A DNA stretch of 64,000 bases, taken from contig NZ_PVNG01000019.1 of assembly GCF_003001935.1 (NCBI RefSeq), forward strand, positions 1 to 64,000, read 5' to 3'. Below the pieces are notes generated by a model. It saw nothing but the letters and a program-made list of their open reading frames with translations. It searched no databases and was not told the origin of the DNA. Each line of letters opens with the position of its first letter. The stretch's first letter is position 1. Position numbers and translations under genes: made by a program. Positions 55,442-63,620 of the stretch are shown here, piece by piece. Source of the stretch: Nonomuraea fuscirosea (lineage in GTDB: Bacteria; Actinomycetota; Actinomycetes; Streptosporangiales; Streptosporangiaceae).

Positions 55442-57673
55442 TCAACCCGGGCCTGCCGGGCCGGTAACACGGTCAGGCTGGTGGAGAAGCGTCCGCGGCG
55501 CGCCTGCGGGCCACCAGTTGAGCGGGCCGGCCAGTCGCATGAGGCTCGGCACCAGCACGGCCCTGATGACGGTGGCGTCCACCAGCACGGCCACGGCCAT
55601 GCCCACGCCCAGCATCTGCACGAACGTCACCCGCGCCGGGGCGTAGGCGGCGAACGTGAGCGCCAGGATCCCGCCCGCCGCTGTGATCAGCGGCGCGCCC
55701 CGCTGCAGGCCGACGGCCACGGCCCGCTCGGTGTCGCCGGTCCTGTCGTACTCCTCCTTGATGCGTGACAGCAGGAACACCTCGTAGTCCATCGACAGCC
55801 CGTAGGCCACACAGAGCATGAGAATCGGGATGCTTGGGTCGAGGGTCCCGGTCGGGGTGAAGCCGAGCAGGCCAGACAGGTTACCTTCCTGGAAGACCCA
55901 GACGATCGCGCCGAACATGACGCCGAGACTGAGGACGTTCAGCAGCGTCGCCTTGAGCGGGATGATGAGGCTGCGTGTCATGAGGAACAGGACGGCGAAC
56001 GTCACGCCGAGCATGAGCGCCAGCACCAGCGGGAGCCGGTCCACGACCGAGGCCCGGTAGTCCGACAGCTCGGCCGGGTAACCCCCGACCAGCACCTCGA
56101 AGGGCGGCTCGATGGAGCGGACGGCCGCCACCAGGCGTACCGGGTCGTCGGCCAGGGCGGCGGCCGAGGGCACCGCCGACAACCAGGTTCCCTGTTCGGT
56201 CGCGGTGGTGCCGCGGAAGCGGATCGGGTCGCCGTCGCCCACGCGGCGTCCCCCGGCGAAGGAGCCGGCGGCAGAGTCGACCTGGGCGATGCCCGGCAGC
56301 CGGGACAACGACTCGGCGTACGCGGATATGTCGCCCGCCGCCGGACCCTTCGAGATGATCTGGATGGCGTCGGTCTCCTCGGCCGGGAACGACTGGCGGA
56401 TGACCTCCTGCGTCTGCCGGGAGGCGGCCTCCGGTGGCAGGATGCGATCGTCGGCGACGCCGAAGCGCAGCCCGAGGAAGGGTGAGGCGAGCAGAAGCAG
56501 CACCGCCGTCGCCAGGCCCCCGAAGACCAGCGGGCGGCGCATCACGCGCACGGCCAGCCCGTGCCAGAACCCCGAGTCTCCGGGCTCGGATCGTGTGGAC
56601 TTGGGCAGCAGCGTGCCGCCGATCGTGGCGAGCACGGCGGGCAGCACGAGCACCGCTGCCACCAGGCCGCCGACCACCACGGCGATGCCCGCGTAGGCGA
56701 ACGAGCGCAGGAAGTCGAAGGGCAGCGCGAACAGAACGGCCAGCGACATGGCCACGGTGAGGCCGCTGAACAGCACGGTACGGCCCGCGTGCTCGACCGC
56801 CCCCGCGATCGCGCTCGCCCGGTCTCGCCCGTCGCGGATCTCCTCGCGGAAGCGCTGGATGACGAACAGGCAGTAGTCGATGCCGAGCCCCAGGCCCATG
56901 GCCAGGGTCAGATTCAGGGCGAAGGTGGAGATCTCCGTCCAGAGCAGGACGCCACCCAGCAGCGCCAGCCCGGTCACCATGGCGAACACCCCAGCCAGGA
57001 TCGGCACCAGAGCCGCCATCGCGCGCCGCTGGTAGAGCCAGAGCAGCACGAACGCCACCGGAAAGATCACCAGCTCCGCCCGGACGAAGTCCTGCCTGGC
57101 CAGCGGCACGGTCTCGCGGAAGACCTCCTCGCCGCCCCCGGCACGGACCTGGAGCAGGTCGTCACCGGCGGTGATCCGCGGCACCAGGACGGGCAGCACC
57201 CGGGCGCGCACGTGATCGGCGTCGCCGGGGACGCGCACCACGATCAGCGCGTGCCGGCCGTCCGTACTGCGCATGGTCGCGGGCTTGCCGCGGGTCCAGT
57301 ACGAGGCGGCCTCGGCGACGCCGTCCTCGCGGCCGACCCTGGCGGTCAGTTCGCGACCCGCCGCCGCCACGGCCGGGTCGTCCACGGTGCCCTGTCTCGC
57401 GGTGACCAAAAAGATCATGTCTGGGCTGCCGGTGCCGAATCGCCCGGCCAGCTCGGCCTGTGCCCGGTCGGACTCCGAACCAGGCGCCTCGAACCTGGCC
57501 AGCGACAACCCCGACGCCGCGCCGGCCGCCAGTACGCCCGCGGCGATCAGCCCGGCCAGCGCCAATGCCAGCACCAGCCGGCGACGGCGGACGAGCAGGA
57601 ACCCGAGCCTGCGCAGCGGCGGCCCCACCGTCATCTCCCCGGACTGCCTGGCCGGGGCGCCGACGGCCGTCAC
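55442..57673 (-). CDS. MMPL/RND-family exporter
   Basis: 743 residues from GTG 57673, coupled by GTGA to the small ORF upstream (an ATG at 57634 lacks spacing for a ribosome-binding site). Twelve membrane helices in two repeats, each with a large external domain. LAMGLGLGIDYCLFVIQRFR and CVAYGLSMDYEVFLLSRIKE contain the proton-relay Asp of MMPL proteins. RLRDGRDRASAIAGAVEHAG-type loops follow each. Probably exports lipids or drugs. Divergent from the TetR gene, with palindromes between. Confidence 0.92.
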   Translation of the reverse strand: MTAVGAPARQSGEMTVGPPLRRLGFLLVRRRRLVLALALAGLIAAGVLAAGAASGLSLARFEAPGSESDRAQAELAGRFGTGSPDMIFLVTARQGTVDDPAVAAAGRELTARVGREDGVAEAASYWTRGKPATMRSTDGRHALIVVRVPGDADHVRARVLPVLVPRITAGDDLLQVRAGGGEEVFRETVPLARQDFVRAELVIFPVAFVLLWLYQRRAMAALVPILAGVFAMVTGLALLGGVLLWTEISTFALNLTLAMGLGLGIDYCLFVIQRFREEIRDGRDRASAIAGAVEHAGRTVLFSGLTVAMSLAVLFALPFDFLRSFAYAGIAVVVGGLVAAVLVLPAVLATIGGTLLPKSTRSEPGDSGFWHGLAVRVMRRPLVFGGLATAVLLLLASPFLGLRFGVADDRILPPEAASRQTQEVIRQSFPAEETDAIQIISKGPAAGDISAYAESLSRLPGIAQVDSAAGSFAGGRRVGDGDPIRFRGTTATEQGTWLSAVPSAAALADDPVRLVAAVRSIEPPFEVLVGGYPAELSDYRASVVDRLPLVLALMLGVTFAVLFLMTRSLIIPLKATLLNVLSLGVMFGAIVWVFQEGNLSGLLGFTPTGTLDPSIPILMLCVAYGLSMDYEVFLLSRIKEEYDRTGDTERAVAVGLQRGAPLITAAGGILALTFAAYAPARVTFVQMLGVGMAVAVLVDATVIRAVLVPSLMRLAGPLNWWPAGAPRTLLHQPDRVTGPAGPG

Positions 57674-57795
57674 GGGCGCGGTCCCAGGACGTCGAGGAGG
57701 CGCTCGAAGCTCTCCTGATCGTGCTCGAGCCACCACCAGCGGGAGTGGATGTCGGTGCCGAAGTTGCCGCAGCCCGTGACGAGCACGGTTCTCAT
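57670..57795 (-). CDS. 41-residue ORF translationally coupled to the MMPL gene
   Basis: MRTVLVTGCGNFGTDIHSRW, then WWLEHDQESFERLLDVLGPR P. GGGAGG precedes the ATG by 4 nt, and the TGA overlaps the MMPL GTG (GTGA). The start resembles a Rossmann glycine-rich strand, but the peptide is too short for a fold. It could be a leader peptide that couples translation or a small partner of the exporter. Coding evidence comes from the ribosome-binding site and the overlap. Confidence 0.55.
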   Translation of the reverse strand: MRTVLVTGCGNFGTDIHSRWWWLEHDQESFERLLDVLGPRP

Positions 57796-57817
57796 GGGGC
57801 CTCCCGGGAAACTCGGT

Positions 57818-57871
57818 AAACTGCTCGTGTTTCTCTGCCGAGCCCAGAAATACAAGTAAATGCTCGCATTT
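57818..57871. promoter_or_regulatory. Probable TetR operators between MMPL and TetR genes
   Basis: AAATGCTCGCATTT (57858-57871) is a perfect palindrome 19 bp before the TetR ATG. AAACTGCTCGTGTTT (57818-57832) is a related imperfect copy nearer the MMPL unit. The intergenic is AT-rich relative to neighbours. Repression of both transcripts by the TetR protein is the likely role. Confidence 0.6.
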
Positions 57872-57890
57872 GTCAACGAGGAGGTCGCCC

Positions 57891-58484
57891 ATGCCTGAAC
57901 GCTCAATCCGTCGGCAGGCGCGCGGCCTGAAGCGCATGGCCGAGATCCTCGACGCCGCCGAACTGGTGGTCGCCGAAGTGGGTTACATGGAGCTGACGAC
58001 GAACCAGGTGGCCGCGCGGGCCGGGATCTCGCCCGGGTCGCTGTATCAGTTCTTCCGCAACAAGGAGGAGATCCTCGACGGGCTGGTGAAGCGCTACACC
58101 GATGACCGGCAGGAGTTCTGGGCCGCCCGGCTCGCCGCCGTCAGCCCGGATGTGCCGCTGGAGACGCTGGTGGAGCGGCTGGTGGATGAGAGTGTGGCGT
58201 TCAAGACGGCCTCGCCCGCGTACTGGTCGCTGCTGTACGGCACGGCCACCGGCGATCGGCTGGCGGCGGCCTCGCAGCAGTTGCACGAGGCCATCGCGGG
58301 GCACATCGCGGCCCTGTTGCGCCGTCGCACTCCCGGGCTGCCGGAGGAGCGGGCGCTGCTCACCGGGACGATGGCGCTGGCCATGGTGAAGGCGGTGATG
58401 CCGATGATCACCACGGCCACGCAGGAACGGGCGGCGGAACTGGTGGCCGAACTGCGACTGATGCTGGTGCGGTACCTGAGCTGA
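57891..58484 (+). CDS. TetR-family transcriptional regulator
   Basis: 197 residues from ATG 57891 behind GAGGAGG. N-terminal TetR HTH: RMAEILDAAELVVAEVGYME, LTTNQVAARAGISPGSLYQF, FRNKEEILDGLVKRYTDDR. The ligand domain is helical with a C-terminal TetR_C-like part (RALLTGTMALAMVKAVMPMI). Divergent from the MMPL exporter, which it likely represses. Confidence 0.94.
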   Translation: MPERSIRRQARGLKRMAEILDAAELVVAEVGYMELTTNQVAARAGISPGSLYQFFRNKEEILDGLVKRYTDDRQEFWAARLAAVSPDVPLETLVERLVDESVAFKTASPAYWSLLYGTATGDRLAAASQQLHEAIAGHIAALLRRRTPGLPEERALLTGTMALAMVKAVMPMITTATQERAAELVAELRLMLVRYLS

Positions 58485-58489
58485 GCGCG

Positions 58490-58835
58490 CCGCCAGGTGC
58501 CAGGGGACAATCGGGCAAGCCCTTCCGGCGGCGTCCGTGCGCCCGCTCGACCGGTGATCGCCATGAGCGCGCCACGCGCTCGGGTTCCGGCTGGGGATCG
58601 GGCGTCGGCGGGGCCGGGCGCGGGGGAGGGGCCAGCAGGCGGGGCTGCCACCAGTTGCGGTGCCCGAGCAGCCTCATCAGGCCGGGAGGAGCAACATGCG
58701 AATCACGGTGGCGTCGATGAGAATGGCCACCGCCACGGCGAATCCGGCCTGCTGGAAGTCCAGGCGTCGGGTGAACGTCAGCCCGGCGAACGAGACGGCC
58801 ATGACGGTGGCGGCCAGCGTGAACAGTGAATCGGG
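58490..58835 (-). pseudogene. MMPL exporter C-terminal remnant
   Basis: The minus strand reads LAATVMAVSFAGLTFTRRLD, FQQAGFAVAVAILIDATVIR, MLLLPA, stop, and in another frame MRLLGHRNWWQPRLLAPPP RP: the last two helices and tail of an MMPL protein, including the VDATVIR-like motif. A frameshift separates them and the rest of the gene is absent. It is not identical in sequence to the MMPL at 55442, so it comes from a different exporter gene disrupted by the integrase element. Confidence 0.75.
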
Positions 58836-58844
58836 GCAGGGTGA

Positions 58845-60101
58845 AGCTTTCACCGAGCACCGTGATGGTGGCTCCAAGGTCAGCCGCCTCCAATGTTTCC
58901 AGTCGCTCCCGGGCTCTTTTAAGCCGGCGGGCAGCTGCCTGGACCAGCGCGGGCAGCACGGGCAACCTCTCCCGGGTGCGGGCGTCGGATCTGGCGCGGA
59001 CCTCCTGCTCGGCCTTCTTGGCGGAGCAATCAGCTTCGGTCACTGGGCTCGGGACGGCCCACGGCCCCCAACGCTCGGGCTCGTCCAAAGCCCATTGGGT
59101 GATGTCCAGGTAGAACCCCCGCACGCCAGTCTGATCATCAAGGCTGCTATGCGGGGCTCCGTTGTCGTGGCGACCGTGCCATTTGGCATGCGGTGCTTGA
59201 CGGTCTTGACGGCGATTCTGGCCTTCCAGGAGTCTGGCACCTCCGGGGCCAGGTGAAGGCTGTCGATCCCTGGGTGGTGCTGCTCCAGGTCGGCCCAGAA
59301 GTAGCCGACGAGGTTCCTGGACAGCTGCATCAACGTGACGTAGTCGATTGAGGGCTGGCGTTCGGTCAGGTAGCTGACAAGCAGGTCGCGAATTGGCTTG
59401 CACTTCAGGTCGAATCTGTCGACGAGTTGGGCGGGGCTCGTGAAAGTTGGCGTGGCCGCCAACAGCAGCTCGAGGACATCGCCGACGACAATGTCGTCAA
59501 TGCCGCCGCCTTTCGCCGCGAGGATCCGGGCAAGGGCGTTGAGTGCCTTCGAGGTGCGCCGTTGGTCCGGTTGCCCGGGCATACGGGCGTTACGCAGGTC
59601 AGTGAATCCCTTAGGATCGCGGGCGGTTTCGATGGCCCCACGTAGGTGGGGCGACATACTGCTGGACAGCCAGGCCATGCTGGGGCGGATGACATCGGCG
59701 CAGACCAGTGCCAGCAGTCCGGACTCGAGACCTGCTCTCTGCGGCTTCCTGCCGTGGGCGGTTCCCCAGGCAAGGGGAGCCGCAGTCCAGCCGATCGAGG
59801 TGGTGGCACCTGGGCTGGCGTTCCAGCGTTGCTGCCAGGTCTCGCCCTCGAAGGTCTCCAGCCAGCGCAGCAGCAGACGCGCACCGACCATCCGCATCAA
59901 GTGGGTGGAGTCCTTGCCGTTCTCGAACGGCGGCTGATCCAGTCTGTGGAGAACCTCCTCATGGGAGGATCTGGTGGTGACCCAGTCGGTTCCCGGGCTC
60001 CGTGGCGGAAACATCTGCAGGTAGGTCTCGATCTCTCCGCCAGCCAGACTCTTGACGGCCCGGACCGACGGGGCGAGGAGAGGACCAGTGGTGATCGTCA
60101 C
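58845..60101 (-). pseudogene. Integrase-element companion protein, frameshifted
   Basis: About 400 residues from GTG 60101, coupled to the recombinase fragment upstream (GTGA overlap). VKSLAGGEIETYLQMFPPRS, VGARLLLRWLETFEGETWQQ RW, KALNALARILAAKGGGIDDI, and VTLMQLSRNLVGYFWADLEQ HHPGI are readable; near 59145 the frame shifts to GVRGFYLDITQWALDEPERW and a coiled C-terminal ARRLKRARERLETLEAADLG. The N-terminal part resembles SAM-like regions of large actinobacterial integrases that work with a partner recombinase. No complete catalytic set is present in it. Confidence 0.55.
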
Positions 60102-60402
60102 CCAAGCCTCCGCCCGAACAGGACGTCCAGGGCCTCCTGGTTGTAGGCCGGTGCCGGCGGGCTGACCGACGGGGTGTTGCGCCGCTGCTCTTGGCGGGCG
60201 TGGTGGGCGATCCCGGCCGCGATGACCTCGTCCCGGGAGGGGTCAAGTACTTCTGGGTCGTGGTCAACTGCCTGTGCGCAAGCATGTGTTGGACGTAGAC
60301 CAGCGACATGTCCGGATCGTTGGCCATGCGGAAGGACGCCGTATGCCGGAGATCATGCAGGCTCCAGTTGGACCCCAGGATCTCGTTGGCGCGGTTGAAC
60401 AT
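60098..60402 (-). pseudogene. Tyrosine recombinase C-terminal fragment
   Basis: MFNRANEILGSNWSLHDLRH, TASFRMANDPDMSLVYVQHM, LAHRQLTTTQKYL carry the H-xx-R, H and Tyr of the tyrosine-recombinase active site. A frameshift follows near 60245, after which REEVIAAGIAHHARQEQRRN and a stop overlap the next gene. The N-terminal two thirds are missing; the break is at the IS1380 fragment near 60400. Confidence 0.75.
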
Positions 60403-60707
60403 GGACGCGGTGCACCGCCGGTTCCTTGCGGCGCTGGTAGCGCATACTCCTGTCCTGCCGGAGGCCGCTAGGTTCGCCTATCTGGATGTGGACGACACGA
60501 TCCGCGCGACGCACGGGTATGCCAAGCAGGGCGCCGGCTACGGCTAGTCCAAGGTGAAGGGACTGAACGCGCTGGGCGCCATCGTGTCGACACCGACATG
60601 CGCGCCGCTGGTCGCCCCACCGGCGTTCTTCGCTACAGAGCTTCTACGCCTGCTTCGGCGGTGGACGCTGGCGCACTTCGACGGAAGGCCGTCCGACACC
60701 CGGTAGT
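60395..60707 (+). pseudogene. IS1380-family transposase fragment
   Basis: HRRFLAALVAHTPVLPEAAR, FAYLDVDDTIRATHGYAKQG, AGYG, a TAG stop, then SKVKGLNALGAIVSTPTCAP LVA. This matches the region of IS1380 transposases around the first catalytic Asp (LDxDDT, YGxxKQGAxxGYSK); the TAG stands where Tyr is usual. No other parts are seen. It abuts the recombinase fragment at 60400. Confidence 0.7.
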
Positions 60708-60898
60708 GCTCAGGCCCAGAGTGTCGCCGCGCAGGCGGAGAAGGCGGCGACCGAGCGTGCGAGGGGAGGAGCCAGGGAGCCAATTTCGAGAGCCACCGCC
60801 TTGCGGCTACCTCAGACTGCCCGGGCCATCCTCGGAGTGTTCTGCCAGGTGAGAGGCACCCCAATCGACTCGAATCGACATCCCCGGACTCCCCGGTC

Positions 60899-60948
60899 TT
60901 CCTTCACACCGAAGAGGTCACTGGTTCGATCCCAGTATCGCCCACCAC
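60899..60948 (+). other. 3' half of tRNA-Val(CAC) including CCA; att-like integration scar
   Basis: Anticodon arm CTTCC-TTCACAC-CGAAG (anticodon CAC at 60906-60908), variable loop AGGTC, T arm ACTGG-TTCGATC-CCAGT, 3' acceptor strand ATCGCCC, discriminator A and CCA. The 5' half (expected to start GGGCGAT) is absent and the first anticodon-stem strand already mismatches, so this is not a working gene. Integrases commonly use tRNA 3' ends as attachment sites, and recombinase remnants lie just left of it. Confidence 0.7.
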
Positions 60949-60964
60949 GAAGATGCAGGTGAGA

Positions 60965-60993
60965 AGGGGTTTCGGAGTCACTCCGAGACCCCT
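60965..60993 (+). terminator. Hairpin downstream of the tRNA 3' half
   Basis: AGGGGTTTCGGAG (60965-60977), loop TCA, CTCCGAGACCCCT (60981-60993): 13 pairs counting one G-U, followed by CTTCTGT. Typical of an intrinsic tRNA terminator, so the segment to the right of the scar has kept its original tRNA downstream flank. Confidence 0.7.
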
Positions 60994-61254
60994 CTTCTGT
61001 GCCTGGGGAGTCGATGGGATGTCGATCCCCTGCGAACGTGGAGACGGTCCTATGCCACCGCGGTCCTCAGCAGGGCCGATGAGGCGTGTCTCTTCTCGAT
61101 CATGTGACGTCCGGATGCGGTGGGCGCGACAACAGCCGACCCATCACCCGATCACTGATCGCCTGCGACCACTAACCAGACTGAGGACTCATTCATCCAG
61201 GCCCCCTGCTCGCGCGGTCGGTTGCCGATCAGCGACAGAAGCGGATCTCTTGCC

Positions 61255-61866
61255 TTACACCCGCCTCTGGGGCGCGCGGCGATAGATCATGTGAGTCACA
61301 CCGATTCCCTCGATAACCTCCGCCTGCTCGAAGCCGATCGGTGCTGTGGCGGTGAGCCCGGCCAGCACAGGTGTGCCGCCGCCGAGTACCACTGGCACGA
61401 CGTCCATCCGCAACTCGTCGAGCAGGCCGGCCCTCAACGCGTCGGCCACGGTGCCGCCGGGACCGACGCCGACATCGCGATGCCCGGCCACCTCGCGGGC
61501 CCGCGCGATCGCGTTCTCCACGCCGTCACTGACGAACGTGAACGGCGTCGTCGCCGCCCAGCCGGATGGTGGTGGGCGGTGGCTGACAACGAACACTGGC
61601 ACGCCGCTCGGGTGTCGCCCGTCCCAGCCTGCGGTGAGGTCGAACAGGTTCCGGCCGACGACACAGGCTCCAAGCATCTCCTGGAGTCCGCGCAGGTAGC
61701 GGGCCGTTGCCTCGGAGGTGCGGTAGGTCAACCGGTCCGGATCGGCGGTTGGCGTGGCCACGGTGCCCGCCGTGCACCAGGCGAACAGCTTGTCGAAGCC
61801 TGACTGGCCAGGACCGGAGATGTACCCGTCCAGCGAGACCGACGCCTGTGTGAAGACCTTTCCCAT
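61255..61866 (-). CDS. Dihydrofolate-reductase-like (RibD C-terminal) protein
   Basis: 203 residues from ATG 61866. VFTQASVSLDGYISGPGQSG, RYLRGLQEMLGACVVGRNLF, PVFVVSHRPP, VGPGGTVADALRAGLLDELR, MDVVPVVLGGGTPVLAGL: the RibD_C/DHFR-like NADPH-binding fold. Such stand-alone proteins are probably reductases with unknown substrates. Divergent from the ArsR gene across 82 bp. Confidence 0.9.
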   Translation of the reverse strand: MGKVFTQASVSLDGYISGPGQSGFDKLFAWCTAGTVATPTADPDRLTYRTSEATARYLRGLQEMLGACVVGRNLFDLTAGWDGRHPSGVPVFVVSHRPPPSGWAATTPFTFVSDGVENAIARAREVAGHRDVGVGPGGTVADALRAGLLDELRMDVVPVVLGGGTPVLAGLTATAPIGFEQAEVIEGIGVTHMIYRRAPQRRV

Positions 61867-61948
61867 GGTTACCCCCAGAGCGTCCACGATCTTGACAAGG
61901 CCAGACACTAGCACATATAAAACCATAAGGTTATGGAACCGGAGGGTT

Positions 61949-62290
61949 ATGGAAATGGTTGCAAGCGACAGGCTGGACGCGACGTTCGCGGCGCTCGCCG
62001 ACCCCACCCGGCGGGCCATCCTGGCCCGGCTCGCGGCCGGTGACGCCACGGTCACCGAGCTGGCCGCGCCGTTCGCGATGAGCCAGCCCGCCGTCTCCAA
62101 ACACCTGCGCGTGCTCGAACGGGCAGGCCTGATCAGCCGCGGCCGCGACGCACAACGCCGGCCATGCCGGCTGGTGGCCGAGCCGCTCAAGACGGCCACG
62201 GACTGGCTGGCCGACTACCGCGACTATTGGGAAGCGAGCTATCAGCGACTGGATGCCCTGCTGGACGACATGCAGGACGGCAAAACGTGA
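61949..62290 (+). CDS. ArsR-family HTH regulator
   Basis: 113 residues from ATG 61949, 3-4 nt after GGAGGG (a second ATG lies two codons on). Winged HTH: FAALADPTRRAILARLAAGD, VTELAAPFAMSQPAVSKHLR, VLERAGLISRGRDAQRRPCR. No metal-binding Cys pair, as in the SdpR-like members usually encoded with SRPBCC proteins. Its stop overlaps the next start (GTGA). Probably controls this operon and the divergent RibD-like gene. Confidence 0.93.
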   Translation: MEMVASDRLDATFAALADPTRRAILARLAAGDATVTELAAPFAMSQPAVSKHLRVLERAGLISRGRDAQRRPCRLVAEPLKTATDWLADYRDYWEASYQRLDALLDDMQDGKT

Positions 62291-62805
62291 CTTCCCCGCA
62301 CCCTGGCCTCGGGCTGCGCGTCGTCGCGTCCGGGGCCACCGACCTCGTCCTCACCCGGACCTTCGCCGCTCCCGCGCCGCTGGTCTTCGCCGCCCTCACC
62401 GAGCCGGAACTGCTCCGCCGCTGGTACGGCGCCCGCGGCTGGCAGCTCACCGTTTGCGAGGTCGACCTACGCCCAGGCGGTGTGTGGCGGTTCGTCGCAA
62501 CAGGGCCGGGTGGCTCCGAGATGGAACTACACGGGCTGTTCCGTGAGGTCGTGCCGCCTGTACGCCTCACACAGACCGAGATCCACCGTGACTGGGCCGA
62601 CGGCGCGGCACTGGTCACTACCGTTCTGGACGAGACAGACGGGTACACCACCATGACCGTCACCGCGCAGTACTCCTCGCCCGAGATTCGCGACATGGTC
62701 GTGCGCAGCCCCATGCAACTCGGCGCCGGCGAAGGATACGACCGCCTCGCCGCTGTACTCGCCACACTGCCACCACAGCTCCCCGACGAAAGGCACGATC
62801 CATGA
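62287..62805 (+). CDS. SRPBCC (AHSA1-type) domain protein
   Basis: 172 residues from GTG 62287. DLVLTRTFAAPAPLVFAALT, EPELLRRWYGARGWQLTVCE, VDLRPGGVWRFVATGPGGSE, VVPPVRLTQTEIHRD, and a C-terminal helix MQLGAGEGYDRLAAVLATLP: the START-like fold of AHSA1 proteins, which bind hydrophobic ligands. Second gene of the ArsR-SRPBCC-VOC operon; overlaps on both sides. Confidence 0.92.
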   Translation: MTSPHPGLGLRVVASGATDLVLTRTFAAPAPLVFAALTEPELLRRWYGARGWQLTVCEVDLRPGGVWRFVATGPGGSEMELHGLFREVVPPVRLTQTEIHRDWADGAALVTTVLDETDGYTTMTVTAQYSSPEIRDMVVRSPMQLGAGEGYDRLAAVLATLPPQLPDERHDP

Positions 62806-63263
62806 CCGACGCACCCGCCCCAGTCACCGAGATCCCGACCGACCTCGGGGAAGTTCCCGAGGTCTCCGGCAACCCGCCTGTACCACCTGGCACGCTGCTG
62901 CTGGAACTCGTGCCGGTGCCGGCCGCCGACATCGAACGGGCCAAAGCCTTCTACCAAGACCAACTCGGGTTCCGCCTCGACGTCGACGTCAACCCGAAGC
63001 CCGGTATCCGCATCGTCCAACTCACTCCGCCCGGTTCGGCGTGCTCGATCACCCTCGCCGAAGGCCTACCCACACTCGACATGCCCCCAGGAACCCTTCG
63101 CGGTCTGCACCTCGTGGTAGCCGACATCGAGGCATCCCGCGCTCAACTCGTCGAGCGTGGCGTCGAGATCAGCGAGATCGAGGACTCCGGCGGCGTGCTC
63201 TACGCGTACTTCGCCGACCCGGACGGCAATACCTGGTGCCTCCAGCACATGCCCTGGCGCTAG
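62802..63263 (+). CDS. VOC-family (glyoxalase-like) protein
   Basis: 153 residues, ATGA overlap with the SRPBCC gene. An unusual 35-residue Pro-rich N-terminal extension precedes the single VOC domain: LLELVPVPAADIERAKAFYQ DQLGF, GIRIVQLTPPGSACSITLAE, GLHLVVADIEASRAQLVERG, VLYAYFADPDGNTWCLQHMP. The late Asp-Pro-Asp-Gly-Asn turn is typical. Possible roles are resistance or isomerase/dioxygenase-like metal chemistry; not assigned. Confidence 0.92.
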   Translation: MTDAPAPVTEIPTDLGEVPEVSGNPPVPPGTLLLELVPVPAADIERAKAFYQDQLGFRLDVDVNPKPGIRIVQLTPPGSACSITLAEGLPTLDMPPGTLRGLHLVVADIEASRAQLVERGVEISEIEDSGGVLYAYFADPDGNTWCLQHMPWR

Positions 63264-63483
63264 TGCGGGTGGGTTAATAAGGCTGGTTTGTCGGAGTCTC
63301 TACTTGATCGTGTTCGTGTCGGAGACGGTCAGAGGGTTGGGCGGGCACCGGCCTGGATGTCCTGGCCTGTCCGTCCTGCCGGCGAGGACCAGCGGTCGCG
63401 GTTGTTACTCCATGCGCATCCTGCACCAGCGCATGGGCCCGATGCGGCACTTCCGAGACCGCTCGACCTGCACGGCCGGACAT

Positions 63484-63620
63484 TCAGCCGGCATCGTCCG
63501 GTGCCGCTCCCATCTCGACCGCCCGGCTGTGCGGCTTCGCTCCGTCGGGGTTGAACATGCACAGCACTTCGAGGACCTCGGGCCCGGGGTTGCCGAAGCC
63601 GTGAGGCCGACGGCGATGAC
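63484..63620 (-). pseudogene. Cupin C-terminal fragment
   Basis: The minus strand reads HGFGNPGPEVLEVLCMFNPD GAKPHSRAVEMG, then a stop. This resembles the second cupin motif and tail (PHGFxNxGxEPxxxLxxFxP). The rest of the domain is absent. The plus-strand RibD-like gene begins over it. Confidence 0.5.

Noticed and set aside
60841..60948. A complete tRNA gene
   Set aside because: The 5' acceptor strand and D arm are absent upstream; only the 3' half fits.
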